32,063 nucleotides of DNA from Neobacillus rhizosphaerae (GCF_937468385.1 NZ_CALBWS010000047.1:1-32063); one strand, 5' to 3'. Shown: positions 16,640 through 24,431, counted from the stretch's first letter. Translations and numbers: made by a program. Notes: a model not told the origin generated them from the letters alone.

Positions 16640-17266
16640 ATGACAACAGTTTTATTCGTAAAAGCAAACAATCGTCCAGCCAATCAAGCGGTTAGTGTGA
16701 AATTATATGAGGCTTTTTTAGCGAGCTACGAAGAATCACATCCAAATGATACAGTAGTAGAGCTTGATTTATACAATGAAGAATTACCATATGTAGGAGT
16801 AGATATGATTAACGGTACATTTAAGGCTAGCAGAGGACTTGATTTAACAGCAGTAGAAGAAAAAACAGTAGCTGTTGCTGATAAATATTTAGATCAATTC
16901 CTTGCAGCTGATAAAGTTGTATTTGCTTTCCCGTTATGGAATTTAACAATCCCAGCTGTACTACACACATATATTGATTACTTAAACCGCGCGGGCAAAA
17001 CATTTAAATATACGCCAGAAGGTCCAGTAGGTCTTATTGGAAATAAGAAAATTGCATTATTAAACGCAAGTGGCGGTGTATATTCTAAAGGACCAGCAGC
17101 TGAAATAGAAATGGCTGTTAAATATGTAGCAAGTATGTTGAGCTTCTTCGGGGTAAAAGATTTAGAGAAAGTAGTGATTGAAGGTCACAACCAATTCCCT
17201 GATAAAGCAGAAGAAATTATTGCCGCAGGGCTTGAAAAAGCTGTTAAAGTAGCAAGTACGTTCTAA
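16640..17266 (+). CDS. azoR: FMN-dependent NADH-azoreductase, 208 aa
   Basis: The enzyme reduces azo dyes and quinones by two-electron transfer from NAD(P)H via FMN as a cytoplasmic dimer, and protects against thiol-reactive quinones. Flavodoxin-like fold features are the N-terminal strand and phosphate loop (VLFVKANNRPANQAVS), the FMN-contact motif PLWNLTIPAVLHTYIDYL (about 98-115), and the NASGGVYSKG loop that contacts FMN. Length is typical (about 208-211 aa). ATG follows AGGAGG with good spacing, and a strong terminator follows, so it is monocistronic. The related B. subtilis genes are controlled by redox-sensing MarR/DUF24 repressors, but no operator like that of the neighbouring MarR gene was seen in front of this one. 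Confidence 0.93.
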   Translation: MTTVLFVKANNRPANQAVSVKLYEAFLASYEESHPNDTVVELDLYNEELPYVGVDMINGTFKASRGLDLTAVEEKTVAVADKYLDQFLAADKVVFAFPLWNLTIPAVLHTYIDYLNRAGKTFKYTPEGPVGLIGNKKIALLNASGGVYSKGPAAEIEMAVKYVASMLSFFGVKDLEKVVIEGHNQFPDKAEEIIAAGLEKAVKVASTF

Positions 17267-17293
17267 TTTACAAAACACTTGTCACTCAATAAG

Positions 17294-17333
17294 GCAGTAC
17301 CAACACTTTTATAGTGCCGGTACTGCTTTTTTA
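17294..17333 (+). terminator. Terminator of the azoreductase gene
   Basis: GCAGTACC (17294-17301) pairs with GGTACTGC (17319-17326), with an inner CACT/AGTG stem, followed by TTTTTTATT. Confidence 0.85.
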
Positions 17334-17494
17334 TTCGCTTATCTTGCTACATTTGGGCAGTAAGCACCAATTGACGTGAGCTTTTCATTCTCAACTTATA
17401 AATTGAATTACACAACTTCAGTTTTTTCAAATCCTGAATTCTCTACTAAGAGACATTAAAGATTAAAACCTGGACTACCTAGAACAATAATTTA

Positions 17495-17521
17495 AGGGGG
17501 AAGGCAAAACCCCTTCCCCCT
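17495..17521 (-). terminator. Terminator-like hairpin after the small membrane protein gene
   Basis: AGGGGGAAGG and CCTTCCCCCT are perfect reverse complements with a 7-base loop, just past the stop codon at 17534. The T-tail on the minus strand is weak (TTAAATTATT). Confidence 0.65.
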
Positions 17522-17533
17522 GTTCTTTATTAA

Positions 17534-18004
17534 CTATTTTATTGCTTTTAAATGCTGAATGTGTATTCCTATATGTCCTATACCAAGTATGATAGAAGAT
17601 GCAATTAGCCAAACAACTTTACCATAAATGCCTAATAATAAAAAAGCCGTGACAGGTAGACTCGCAAGAGGTACGGGAATCCCATAAAAACTACGATAAA
17701 AATTTTCTTCTGTATATTCATTAGTAAAATATCTAACCCAACAAATCTCATAAAGAATCATAAGTAAAAATGATGCTAGTAGCCAAAAACTCCATGCTGA
17801 AAAGGAAGCAATGTTAAAATCACTAAAAATCAATACGCTACACGAACAACATATTTGTCCAACACGTTCAAACAATAATAATATTTTGTTTTCTTGGGTA
17901 TAGTCATAATCTATTGGCTGATTCTTACTCCAAATGATATTTGGAATAAATAACATCAATAAATATATCAGACCTATATATGAAAATCCTAAATGACCTA
18001 ACAT
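17534..18004 (-). CDS. Small multi-helix membrane protein of unknown function, 156 aa
   Basis: Four to five membrane helices are visible: about 5-25, 50-70 (with a CCSC cluster), 73-90, 112-135 and 135-150. Polar loops between them include NQPIDYDYTQENK and NEYTEENFY. It starts MLGHLGFSYIGLIYLLMLFI and ends GIGHIGIHIQHLK. I recall similar uncharacterised proteins in Bacillus and Clostridium but cannot name a function. ATG follows AGGAGGTATTAT. It has a terminator-like hairpin on each side, so it is a single-gene unit. Confidence 0.8.
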   Translation of the reverse strand: MLGHLGFSYIGLIYLLMLFIPNIIWSKNQPIDYDYTQENKILLLFERVGQICCSCSVLIFSDFNIASFSAWSFWLLASFLLMILYEICWVRYFTNEYTEENFYRSFYGIPVPLASLPVTAFLLLGIYGKVVWLIASSIILGIGHIGIHIQHLKAIK

Positions 18005-18208
18005 ATAATACCTCCTGAAAAAACCACTATTTTTCTATCGGAAAAAAATTATTATTTCTTTGCTAATTTGTATATAATCTTTTCTTCGCAGTTTCTAACT
18101 AATGTGCATCTCTAGTATATTCATATAGGTAAATTATACCATTTAAAATGATTTATTTTACTATTCTTTTATTAAATATTCTTGTTATATTATTCTGCTT
18201 ACATTAGT

Positions 18209-18239
18209 AAAAAAGCGTTCCTGCATATTGCAGAAACGC
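18209..18239 (-). terminator. Terminator downstream of a decayed gene
   Basis: On the minus strand GCGTTTCTGCA pairs with TGCAGGAACGC (one mismatch) around a 3-base loop, followed by TTTTTT. It is about 50 bases past the stop of the remnant at 18287. Confidence 0.75.
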
Positions 18240-18286
18240 CCACTTTAGTTTAGGAATTTTTCAATTAAAATGGATATTTTTCACTA

Positions 18287-18493
18287 TTAAGTTCTTTCAT
18301 AACTAATGACTTCATCAAATTTCCACTCTCCGTCTTCTTTGATTAGTTTAAAGGTTTGAACCTCTGTAAATGCAGGATAATGAATTGAGGCAGGAATATG
18401 AATCTTTGCAGATACGATGGTACCTTTTTCGGTTCCCTCACTTTATCCATATGTGCTACCCTTTTTATTCTCCGTTTCTAGTATTGACCAAAA
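18287..18493 (-). pseudogene. C-terminal remnant of a secreted/NTF2-like protein
   Basis: The minus strand reads FWSILETENKKGSTYG, an in-frame TAA (18443-18445), then SEGTEKGTIVSAKIHIPAS and on through FKLIKEDGEWKFDEVISYER to the stop at 18287. The ending with a GEWKFDEV motif is like C-termini of NTF2-like or DUF4878-type lipoproteins, where a beta strand packs the fold. The N-terminal part is missing, cut off at a hairpin (18499-18526), and a nonsense codon breaks what is left. The original function cannot be told. Confidence 0.65.
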
Positions 18494-18498
18494 ATTAG

Positions 18499-18526
18499 AA
18501 AAAGAGCACAAAGCTATGCTCTTTTT
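18499..18526. terminator. Bidirectional hairpin between two gene remnants
   Basis: AAAAAGAGCA (18499-18508) is the exact reverse complement of TGCTCTTTTT (18517-18526). The arms supply A/T tails on both strands. Confidence 0.7.
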
Positions 18527-18549
18527 GATGTTTAGGTTTATTCCTTAAT

Positions 18550-18735
18550 TCATGAATGGTCAGCAACTTTAAAATTAAAAATATTTCTTACTTCTTCTTC
18601 ATTAGCTAACTCCCTTTTTGGAAGAATAAAGGCGCTAACTGAACTGTTATAAAGGTAGAAACATTGGTTCCTTCCTAACAATAAATCCTATTTTATCTTC
18701 ATTAAATAGAATACTTTTTGTTCAATCACGGGGAA
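18550..18735 (-). pseudogene. Decayed C-terminal gene fragment with several frameshifts
   Basis: Three pieces in different frames line up on the minus strand: SILFNEDKIGFIVRKEPMF, then FITVQLAPLFFQK, then ELANEEEVRNIFNFKVADHS with a stop at 18550. Together they look like one protein tail broken by at least two indels. I recognise no family. It lies just downstream of the FtsW-like gene on the same strand. Confidence 0.5.
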
Positions 18736-18747
18736 ACTTCTCTACCA

Positions 18748-20016
18748 CTAACAAAAACGAGTTGATATCAAATCCTTTCTGCGATAAACACTTAACACCA
18801 TTCCGATTAGAAAGGAATTTAGTAAAACTGGCATCAACCCATAGCTAATAAATGGCAATGATATTGAAGTAAGTGGAAAAACCCCTAGTGCCATTCCGAT
18901 GTTACTAGCCAGCTGAACACCATAAAGTGCTGTAGCACCAATCAGAAGAAGTTTAGCGAAACAATCATGGATCTTATTAGAGATGACAATAAATCTCACC
19001 ATAATAAGTGAGAGTATGATGACCAGTGCTATTGCAAATAACCAGCCGTACATATAGGTTAAACTTACAAAAACAAAATCAGTATGTGCTGAAGGAATAA
19101 ATTCCTTGTTCACCGGGTTACCAAACCAGCCAGCCTTTCCCATTAATTCCTTCACACGTAGTATAAGGTAACCTACTCCACTCGAATATTTTTCAGGGTT
19201 TAAGTAGACAAGAATTCTTTCTATTTGGAAAGTCTTCAGGAATTGAATCCCAATTACCATAAATAAACCAAACGTGATCCCCATAATTGCCAGTATTGTT
19301 TTACGGCTAAATCTACTCCACCAAAGCATCACAATTACCATGCAAGTATACATAAAGGTGTTGGCAATACTCGGAACACTGAAGAATAAGAGAAATGGAA
19401 TGAAAAACAAAATAATAACTTGCCAAATTTTAAACCGCTCGTTACTAAAAAATGAAGCCCAACTTAGGAAAAAGAATGGTAAAGCCATTGAGCTTTCTAA
19501 TGTAATAATGGACGGGATTCTAAGCAGCGGTACCCCATTAATCATCGTATTAGAAAAAAACCTGATGGCGAGTAAAAAGATAATCCCTAAGGAAAAAAAC
19601 AACCATCCCCACGTTTTCCATTTTCGAAAATCGATTAACATTATTCCTACAGCTACAGTAGCACCAAGTAAAACTGTAACGCCCTTTACAATAGAAAAAT
19701 GCCTAGTATCCTCCATGTACCCAAGCGAAACCAACGGTAAAAATCCAAGTCCTAATGTGGTAACCAATAGGATTATCATGAACCAATCAACCTTTGGCTT
19801 ATGAAGCTTGTTCATCTGTTTGCCCAATTTGCTCGGGCTGCCCATTTGCTCAATAGCCTTTTCCTCGGCCTCTGCTTCCGGTAATCCCTTATCCATCCAT
19901 AATTTCTTGGCTTCTTGTAAATGATAACCTAATTCATCAGCAACATATTTCTTGGCTTCCTTTGATTTTATTTGTTCTGTGACCTCATGTAAAAATAGAT
20001 ACTTTTTATTTGCCAC
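18748..20016 (-). CDS. FtsW/RodA/SpoVE-family protein with N-terminal prefix domain, 422 aa
   Basis: SEDS proteins polymerise peptidoglycan glycan strands from lipid II. The first ~75 residues form a cytoplasmic helical domain (KSKEAKKYVADELGYHLQEA, then AEEKAIEQMGSPSKLGKQMN) of the kind found in front of Bacillus permease-like proteins. About ten membrane helices follow. The SEDS-type C-terminal part has AHTDFVFVSLTYMYGW and LPFISYGL, matching the family's conserved external loop and last helices. A GTG at 20016 is preferred as start because GAGGGGTGA lies eight bases before it; the frame extends to 20052 but would overlap the PadR gene. It is the last gene of the sigma–PadR–FtsW operon, seven bases after PadR. 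It may be a stress-induced SEDS enzyme rather than the housekeeping divisome member. Confidence 0.88.
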   Translation of the reverse strand: MANKKYLFLHEVTEQIKSKEAKKYVADELGYHLQEAKKLWMDKGLPEAEAEEKAIEQMGSPSKLGKQMNKLHKPKVDWFMIILLVTTLGLGFLPLVSLGYMEDTRHFSIVKGVTVLLGATVAVGIMLIDFRKWKTWGWLFFSLGIIFLLAIRFFSNTMINGVPLLRIPSIITLESSMALPFFFLSWASFFSNERFKIWQVIILFFIPFLLFFSVPSIANTFMYTCMVIVMLWWSRFSRKTILAIMGITFGLFMVIGIQFLKTFQIERILVYLNPEKYSSGVGYLILRVKELMGKAGWFGNPVNKEFIPSAHTDFVFVSLTYMYGWLFAIALVIILSLIMVRFIVISNKIHDCFAKLLLIGATALYGVQLASNIGMALGVFPLTSISLPFISYGLMPVLLNSFLIGMVLSVYRRKDLISTRFC

Positions 20017-20023
20017 GTTGGTC

Positions 20024-20431
20024 TCACCCCTCAAGCAATTCTTTAAAAGCAAATCGTTTTTTTGATTGTCGTTTTGCTGCTTTTTGCAAGATTTTTTTGC
20101 CTTTATCAGTAAGCCGATAAGATTTTACTTCCGATTCGTTCCAGGTTGCTTGGATACATTGGTTCTGTTCCAATCGATGGAGAAGAATATATAGAAATCC
20201 TTCGTTATCCTCGAATTTTTGAATTCCCCGCCCTCGTAAAAGTTTTGCTAATTCGAAGCCGGTTTTCTCATGGACAAGAAGTTGCAAGACAGCTAGTAAG
20301 ATATCCTCTTCATTCTCGTACTGTTTATTGATTTTTTCACGAATGTCTTCTCTCTGCTGCTCGGTAAAATTCAACTGAGAAAAAGTAGTTCGATCCATCG
20401 ATTTTTTAAAATTCTTTAAACGATCCTCCAT
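20024..20431 (-). CDS. PadR-family transcriptional regulator, 135 aa
   Basis: The winged-helix PadR domain (about 40-115) is visible: EEDILLAVLQLLVHEKTGFE, then LLRGRGIQKFEDNEGFLYIL, LHRLEQNQCIQATWNESEVK, and SYRLTDKGKKIL, the typical PadR wing and C-terminal strand. A charged N-terminal extension of about 40 residues (SQLNFTEQQREDIREKINKQ) is longer than in minimal PadR proteins. It lies between the sigma factor (3-base gap) and the FtsW-like gene (7-base gap), so the three are probably translated from one mRNA. It may regulate its own operon in response to envelope stress or a ligand; no operator was identified. Confidence 0.9.
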   Translation of the reverse strand: MEDRLKNFKKSMDRTTFSQLNFTEQQREDIREKINKQYENEEDILLAVLQLLVHEKTGFELAKLLRGRGIQKFEDNEGFLYILLHRLEQNQCIQATWNESEVKSYRLTDKGKKILQKAAKRQSKKRFAFKELLEG

Positions 20432-20434
20432 GAA

Positions 20435-20968
20435 TTATGCCTCCAATCGTTCTTTTAGCAGTTCTTTTGCGCGTTTCAATCTGGTTTTAACCGTGTTATC
20501 ACCTGTATCAGTAAGTACTGCGATTTCCTTAACAGGCAATTCCTCATAATAAAACAGATAAATCACTTCACGATATTTAATCGGCAGCTTCATTATCGCA
20601 GCTATCAACTCATCATCCTCTTCTTTTTGAATCACTACCTGCTCAACCAATTCCTTCTTCGTTTTGCTGTTTGCTGGTTCTTCGTCCGTCATGATAACTT
20701 TCCTGTTATACCAGCTTTTCAGGTAGTCCTTGCAATGATTGATGGCAATTCTCCATAACCACGTCCTCAGCTTCGATTTTCCGCTGTATGTATGTAGAGA
20801 TTTGTAACATTTAATAAAAATATCCTGGGTCAGGTCCTCAGCAAGCCCCTGATTTTTCACATAAGAATAAACAAGCTGCAAGATCTCCTGCCCGTATCTA
20901 GTCATAATTTCATCGATAAGAACTTCCTTATCTTCAGTTTCTATCACATCTGCTGTTAATTCTTCCAC
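20435..20968 (-). CDS. ECF-type RNA polymerase sigma factor, 177 aa
   Basis: Region 2 (about 22-90) is visible: YGQEILQLVYSYVKNQGLAE, DLTQDIFIKCYKSLHTYSGK (the -10 recognition helix) and LRTWLWRIAINHCKDYLK. Region 4 (about 120-175) has MKLPIKYREVIYLFYYEELP, VKEIAVLTDTGDNTVKTRLK and RAKELLKERL, the -35 helix-turn-helix. There is no anti-sigma gene beside it; PadR and an FtsW-like gene follow instead. Start is GTG after GGAGGGGGAG. A possible ECF promoter (AAC and CGTC 17 bases apart) lies just upstream, which would fit autoregulation. Such factors in Bacillus act mainly in envelope stress. Confidence 0.94.
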   Translation of the reverse strand: MEELTADVIETEDKEVLIDEIMTRYGQEILQLVYSYVKNQGLAEDLTQDIFIKCYKSLHTYSGKSKLRTWLWRIAINHCKDYLKSWYNRKVIMTDEEPANSKTKKELVEQVVIQKEEDDELIAAIMKLPIKYREVIYLFYYEELPVKEIAVLTDTGDNTVKTRLKRAKELLKERLEA

Positions 20969-20995
20969 GTTTCTCCCCCTCCTTACTATCTTTTA

Positions 20996-21019
20996 GACGA
21001 CGCATCCTCAATGCAGGTT
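20996..21019 (-). promoter_or_regulatory. Possible ECF-type autoregulatory promoter
   Basis: On the minus strand AAAACC (AAC at 21017-21019) is followed after 17 bases by CGTC (20996-20999); a second overlapping CGTC gives 14-base spacing. This resembles the AAC-N16/17-CGT(C/A) pattern of Bacillus ECF sigma factors. Confidence 0.4.
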
Positions 21020-21137
21020 TTTAAAAGTGTACCAATTTATAAAAAATGTTTTATCGAAGGAAATAACCAACTCAATAATATACAATTATATATGCTCATT
21101 CTGTCTTTCTAAAGGGATTGTATATTATGTATGAAAT

Positions 21138-21165
21138 AACAAAAGAGCTTAGATTTTCTAAGCTC
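21138..21165 (-). terminator. Second terminator downstream of mntH
   Basis: GAGCTTAGA (21145-21153) pairs perfectly with TCTAAGCTC (21157-21165); the minus strand continues TTTTGTTATTTC. Confidence 0.7.
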
Positions 21166-21217
21166 TCTAAATGTTGATTAATTATAATAATCAAAATCAC
21201 CACTCTCAGAAATGCAC

Positions 21218-21245
21218 GAAAGCTGCCATTTTAGTGGCAGCTTTC
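21218..21245. terminator. Hairpin terminator just after mntH
   Basis: GAAAGCTGCCA (21218-21228) is the exact reverse complement of TGGCAGCTTTC (21235-21245), with a 6-base loop. It lies about 40 bases past the mntH stop. Confidence 0.7.
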
Positions 21246-21286
21246 AATATTCCGTAACAAATCTACATATATTCAATTCCATTAAT

Positions 21287-22675
21287 CTAGAAAAAAGTTC
21301 CCCATAATAAATAGACATTCAAGACAATAATAATGGATGTAACAAACCATGCTAACCATTTCACCCAAGCTTTATTTACGAATTCACCCATTTTTCTTTT
21401 ATCACTAGTAAACATGACCAGTGGAACAACAGCGAACGAGAGTTGCAGTGATAATATTACTTGACTAAGAATGAGTAATTGTCCGGTCCCTTTTTCACCA
21501 AATATAAAGGTTACGACAACTGCTGGTATAATCGCAATCGACCTTGTGATCAATCGGCGTATCCACGGCTTTAGACGAATATTTAAAAAGCCCTCCATGA
21601 CAATTTGACCCGCAAGTGTTCCAGTTAAAGTAGAATTCTGACCAGAAGCCAATAATGCAACACCGAAAAGAATGGATGCAATACCTGAACCAAGTAATGG
21701 ATCTAGTAAGTGATAAGCATCCTGAATTTCCGCAACGTCTTGATGACCGGAAGTATGGAAAGCAGCTGCGGATAAGATTAGGATTGCACCATTCACAAAC
21801 AAAGCAAGCATTAACGCAACGGTTGAATCGATCGTGGCGAACTTTATGGCAGACCTTTTTCCCTCTTTCGTGTCATCGTACTTCCTGGTTTGAACAATGG
21901 ACGAGTGGAGATAAAGATTATGTGGCATAACCGTTGCACCCAATATCCCCAAAGCAATATAGAGCATTTTAGGATTGGAAATAATCTCACTGCTCGGTAA
22001 AAATCCAGTTAGAATTCCCCCAATTTCAGGCTTTGACAAGGCCATTTCAATTCCAAAACAGACAGCAATGGTTACAATTAGAGCAATAACAACTGATTCT
22101 ATATAGCGGAAGCCCTTATTTTGAAGGAGTAACACTAGTAAAACATCCAAGGCTGTAATGCATACTCCATATACAAGAGGGATGTTAAATAATAAATTTA
22201 AAGCTATTGCAGAACCAATCACTTCTGCCAAATCACAAGCTATAATCGCTAACTCACATAAAATCCACAATACAAAAGAGACAGGCTTACTATAGTGATC
22301 CCTGCATGCTTGTGCCAAATCCCTTCCAGAAACAATTCCTAGTTTAGCGGCTAAGGCTTGTAACAATATCGCCATCAAGTTGGATATTAAAATAACGGAA
22401 AGAAGCGTATACCCATAGGCTGATCCCCCTGCAATTGAGGTTGCCCAATTTCCGGGATCCATATAACCAACTGCTACTAAATAACCTGGTCCAATAAAAC
22501 CTAACAATTTTCTGAAAAAGCTTCCTGTTTTCTTAATAGGAACCGACTTATAAACTTCCTGAAGACTAGGATTATCGTTTTGCCTTTTCCAGGATTTACT
22601 TGCATCCACTAAATCCACATCAGCTTTTTCAACCACTGCCTCTTTTGAACTCACTTTTGATCTCTCCTCCTTCAT
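21287..22675 (-). CDS. mntH: Nramp-family manganese/divalent metal-proton symporter MntH, 462 aa
   Basis: MntH imports Mn(II), and less well Fe(II), with protons. The two unwound metal-binding helices are visible: YMDPGNWATS (71-80, the DPGN motif of helix 1) and MPHNLYLHSS (250-259, the MPH motif of helix 6). About eleven membrane helices follow a polar N-terminus of some 55 residues. Length is slightly above B. subtilis MntH (425 aa), mostly from that extension. Start uncertainty: ATG 22675 has AAGGA before it, but AAGGAGGAG inside the first codons is better placed for a GTG seven codons later. An MntR-like box lies upstream, fitting repression by manganese. Terminators follow, so it is a single-gene unit. 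Confidence 0.96.
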   Translation of the reverse strand: MKEERSKVSSKEAVVEKADVDLVDASKSWKRQNDNPSLQEVYKSVPIKKTGSFFRKLLGFIGPGYLVAVGYMDPGNWATSIAGGSAYGYTLLSVILISNLMAILLQALAAKLGIVSGRDLAQACRDHYSKPVSFVLWILCELAIIACDLAEVIGSAIALNLLFNIPLVYGVCITALDVLLVLLLQNKGFRYIESVVIALIVTIAVCFGIEMALSKPEIGGILTGFLPSSEIISNPKMLYIALGILGATVMPHNLYLHSSIVQTRKYDDTKEGKRSAIKFATIDSTVALMLALFVNGAILILSAAAFHTSGHQDVAEIQDAYHLLDPLLGSGIASILFGVALLASGQNSTLTGTLAGQIVMEGFLNIRLKPWIRRLITRSIAIIPAVVVTFIFGEKGTGQLLILSQVILSLQLSFAVVPLVMFTSDKRKMGEFVNKAWVKWLAWFVTSIIIVLNVYLLWGTFF

Positions 22676-22711
22676 AACTAATCCTTGTAAATTTTGACTA
22701 CGTACATAAAA

Positions 22712-22727
22712 ATTGCCTAAAGTAAAC
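22712..22727. promoter_or_regulatory. MntR-like operator upstream of mntH
   Basis: ATTGCCTAAAGTAAAC matches the B. subtilis MntR box TTTGCCTTAAGGAAAC at 13 of 16 positions. It lies 37-52 bases before the mntH start, where bound MntR would block transcription. Confidence 0.65.
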
Positions 22728-22789
22728 TTTTTGATAAAAAAATATAGGCTATTGCTTTTCTTATTAAGAGGTCCTTATGACATTCCTGT

Positions 22790-22921
22790 TTAGTTCGGAG
22801 AATCCTTGGATTGAAATTGGTTTAAAATAGTCTCAAATTCTTGTTCATTCATTATTCCTAATAATTTACATACGTAAGAGCTTAAAAGGATTTTATTTTT
22901 TTTCCGTTTTGATTTAAACAC
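22790..22921 (-). CDS. Possible small basic protein, 43 aa
   Basis: A GTG-started frame on the minus strand encodes MFKSKRKKNKILLSSYVCKL and then GIMNEQEFETILNQFQSKDS before the stop. The composition is coding-like: a basic start followed by an amphipathic acidic helix. The ribosome site is weak (GAGATGA). It lies upstream of mntH on the same strand with the MntR-like box between them, so it is not in the mntH transcript unless there is read-through. It may be a real small gene or the tail of a lost one. No family recognised. Confidence 0.35.
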   Translation of the reverse strand: MFKSKRKKNKILLSSYVCKLLGIMNEQEFETILNQFQSKDSPN

Positions 22922-23264
22922 TCAAATCATCTCGCTTTATTTTCATTATATTAAAATGCTTCCAAAATATTTCCTCTAACCAACAAAAATTCATAAATAA
23001 AAATTTATTTCCCACACACAAAATTTCATCCACCATTATGTTCTTATAATCAGCAACAATTTCAGGAAAAATCATTGTTATTACCAGTTTTAAATTTTTT
23101 CTTTCCCCCTTTTGTTCACATAGTTGAATTTAAATTGTCAATTTTCAATAAATTCAGTATACTATTGATAATAAGATTTTACCTCACGCAACTTTTTAAG
23201 TCCAGTAAAAAAAATAAGGTTTAGGTAAATTTTTTTAGATAAATAAAAGGTTGTTGATAACTAT
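22922..23264. other. AT-rich non-coding stretch
   Basis: No convincing frame. It holds several AT-rich runs and a TTTAGGTAAATTT motif near 23220 that loosely resembles a DtxR-type half-site upstream of the broken mntR-like gene. That match is too weak to call. Confidence 0.4.
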
Positions 23265-23552
23265 ATGCTTTCATCTGTAATGAAACAGTATTAAAAACAT
23301 ATGTATTTACTTGCAGATCTCACTGACCAAGTTGTTCCATCACAACTAGCAAATGTTCTCGGTGTTAATCCGTCAACTGTTTCCAGGATGGTAAGGAAAC
23401 TGTCCAATCAGGGATGGGTGAAATTTGAGCATTACGGGAGAGTATATCTTACCCATGAGGGAAAACAATTAGGGAAGACCCTTGTCAAACATAACGAGGT
23501 GTTAGAACAGATAAAAACCCCATTAAAAAGTCTCTGTTTAAAGCCATCCTAG
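23265..23552 (+). pseudogene. Broken MntR/DtxR-family regulator gene
   Basis: The helix-turn-helix of a DtxR/MntR protein is clear: MYLLADLTDQVVPSQLANVL, then NPSTVSRMVRKLSNQGWVKF and YLTHEGKQLGKTLVKHNEVL, matching B. subtilis MntR segment by segment. Upstream in the same frame, from ATG 23265, MLSSVMKQY is followed by TAA at 23292-23294 where MntR-like proteins have Leu (TTA to TAA). After VLEQ the protein drifts off and stops at 95 codons, whereas MntR has about 142 residues, so the metal-binding and dimerisation helices are lost. The short frame from 23301 has no ribosome site. It faces away from mntH, the usual partner. It is probably dead; another mntR elsewhere must be assumed. Confidence 0.75.
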
Positions 23553-24023
23553 TTTCCTCCAATTTCATTTTTATATTGTTAATATATACTTTCATACAGA
23601 TTAGTATGAAGACATACCGGATAATGGGAAGACTGCTTGGTTCGTTCGCATATCATACTCTTCTATTAGACAGTTTCTCCGTGGCACATGTGGATTTTGT
23701 ACTTTTGGGCTTCTTCCAATTCCAACCACTCGTACAAAGGTAGATTTAATTTTATTTTAAAAAGAGGCACCGTGTAGCATCATTAGTGTCTTAAATGGTC
23801 TTATTATCTTATTTGTTAATTTTCTTAATTAAAAGGTTTCAATTGAATTAACATTTTTTACCTTAAAAGGAATAGTAAACGAAGAGTCATGGCTATTGAA
23901 TCCTCAGATATGTATAATTTAAATAGCTATAGTATAAAAAAAGTTATATGGTGAGGCTTATCAAATAAGATAAGTAAGTAAGATAGAAATTAGTTTAATA
24001 AATATCGTAAGAGGCGAAATTGC
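23553..24023. other. Non-coding gap upstream of the ModE-like gene
   Basis: A 45-codon plus-strand frame (23606-23743) and coding-like minus-strand pieces in the same place were seen, but neither has a clear ribosome site. The right half is AT-rich with GAGGCG as ribosome site for the next gene. Confidence 0.4.
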
Positions 24024-24431
24024 ATGAGAAACAAACCATCTCTCAAGGTGAAATCTAAGATTTGGATTGAGCTTATGGATGAAGTAGTTTGTGGACAGGG
24101 ACGGGTTCGACTATTTGAAGAAATTGAAAAAACAGGATCAACGAGTCAAGCTGCTGCATTACTAGGCATGTCTTTCCGTGATGCTTGGGGGAAAGTAACC
24201 GCTACGGAAGATAGATTGAAGCTTCAACTAGTTGAGCGACAACAAGGGAATAGGCGAAAAGGAACCACCCTAACTCCCGCCGGAAAAGAAATTCTAAATC
24301 GGTATACTAGTTTCCAAAGAGAAGCACATGAAAAAGTGGATGAACTATTTGAAAAACACCTTGAAGAGCTGTTAAACCATCTTAAACAGCACATAATAAT
24401 ACTTAGAACCATTAGATTGAAAAGATATTAA
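24024..24431 (+). CDS. ModE-type LysR-like winged-helix protein lacking a molybdate domain, 135 aa
   Basis: ModE represses molybdate transport genes using an N-terminal LysR-like winged helix and C-terminal MOP domains that bind molybdate. Here the DNA-binding part is complete: RVRLFEEIEKTGSTSQAAAL, LGMSFRDAWGKVTATEDRLK and LVERQQGNRRKGTTLTPAGK. After about residue 105 a charged coiled-coil-like tail (EAHEKVDELFEKHLEELLNH) ends the protein, so the MOP domains are absent. Such short ModE-like proteins are common in Firmicutes. ATG follows AAGAGGCG with normal spacing. No molybdate transporter or molybdoenzyme gene is adjacent, although the remnant at 26138 is of a kind often seen with molybdate genes. 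The target and ligand are unknown. Confidence 0.85.
   Translation: MRNKPSLKVKSKIWIELMDEVVCGQGRVRLFEEIEKTGSTSQAAALLGMSFRDAWGKVTATEDRLKLQLVERQQGNRRKGTTLTPAGKEILNRYTSFQREAHEKVDELFEKHLEELLNHLKQHIIILRTIRLKRY

Larger units (their letters stand above)
18005..18747. other. Long gap filled with gene remnants and terminators
   Basis: No intact gene. It carries an AT-rich upstream region, a minus-strand terminator, two decayed minus-strand C-termini and a hairpin between them, all listed separately. Confidence 0.6.

Noticed and set aside
17340..17470. Short coding-like piece on the minus strand (ENEKLTSIGAYCPNVAR)
   Set aside because: Only 17 residues without a start or recognisable family.
19274..19804. 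176-aa plus-strand frame
   Set aside because: It lies antisense within the FtsW-like gene and has no ribosome site or family resemblance.
23580..23750. 45-codon plus-strand frame and, on the minus strand, PRRNCLIEEYDMRTNQAVFP, faintly like a ComK N-terminus
   Set aside because: Neither has a ribosome site, the ComK resemblance is a few residues only, and a stop follows soon after.
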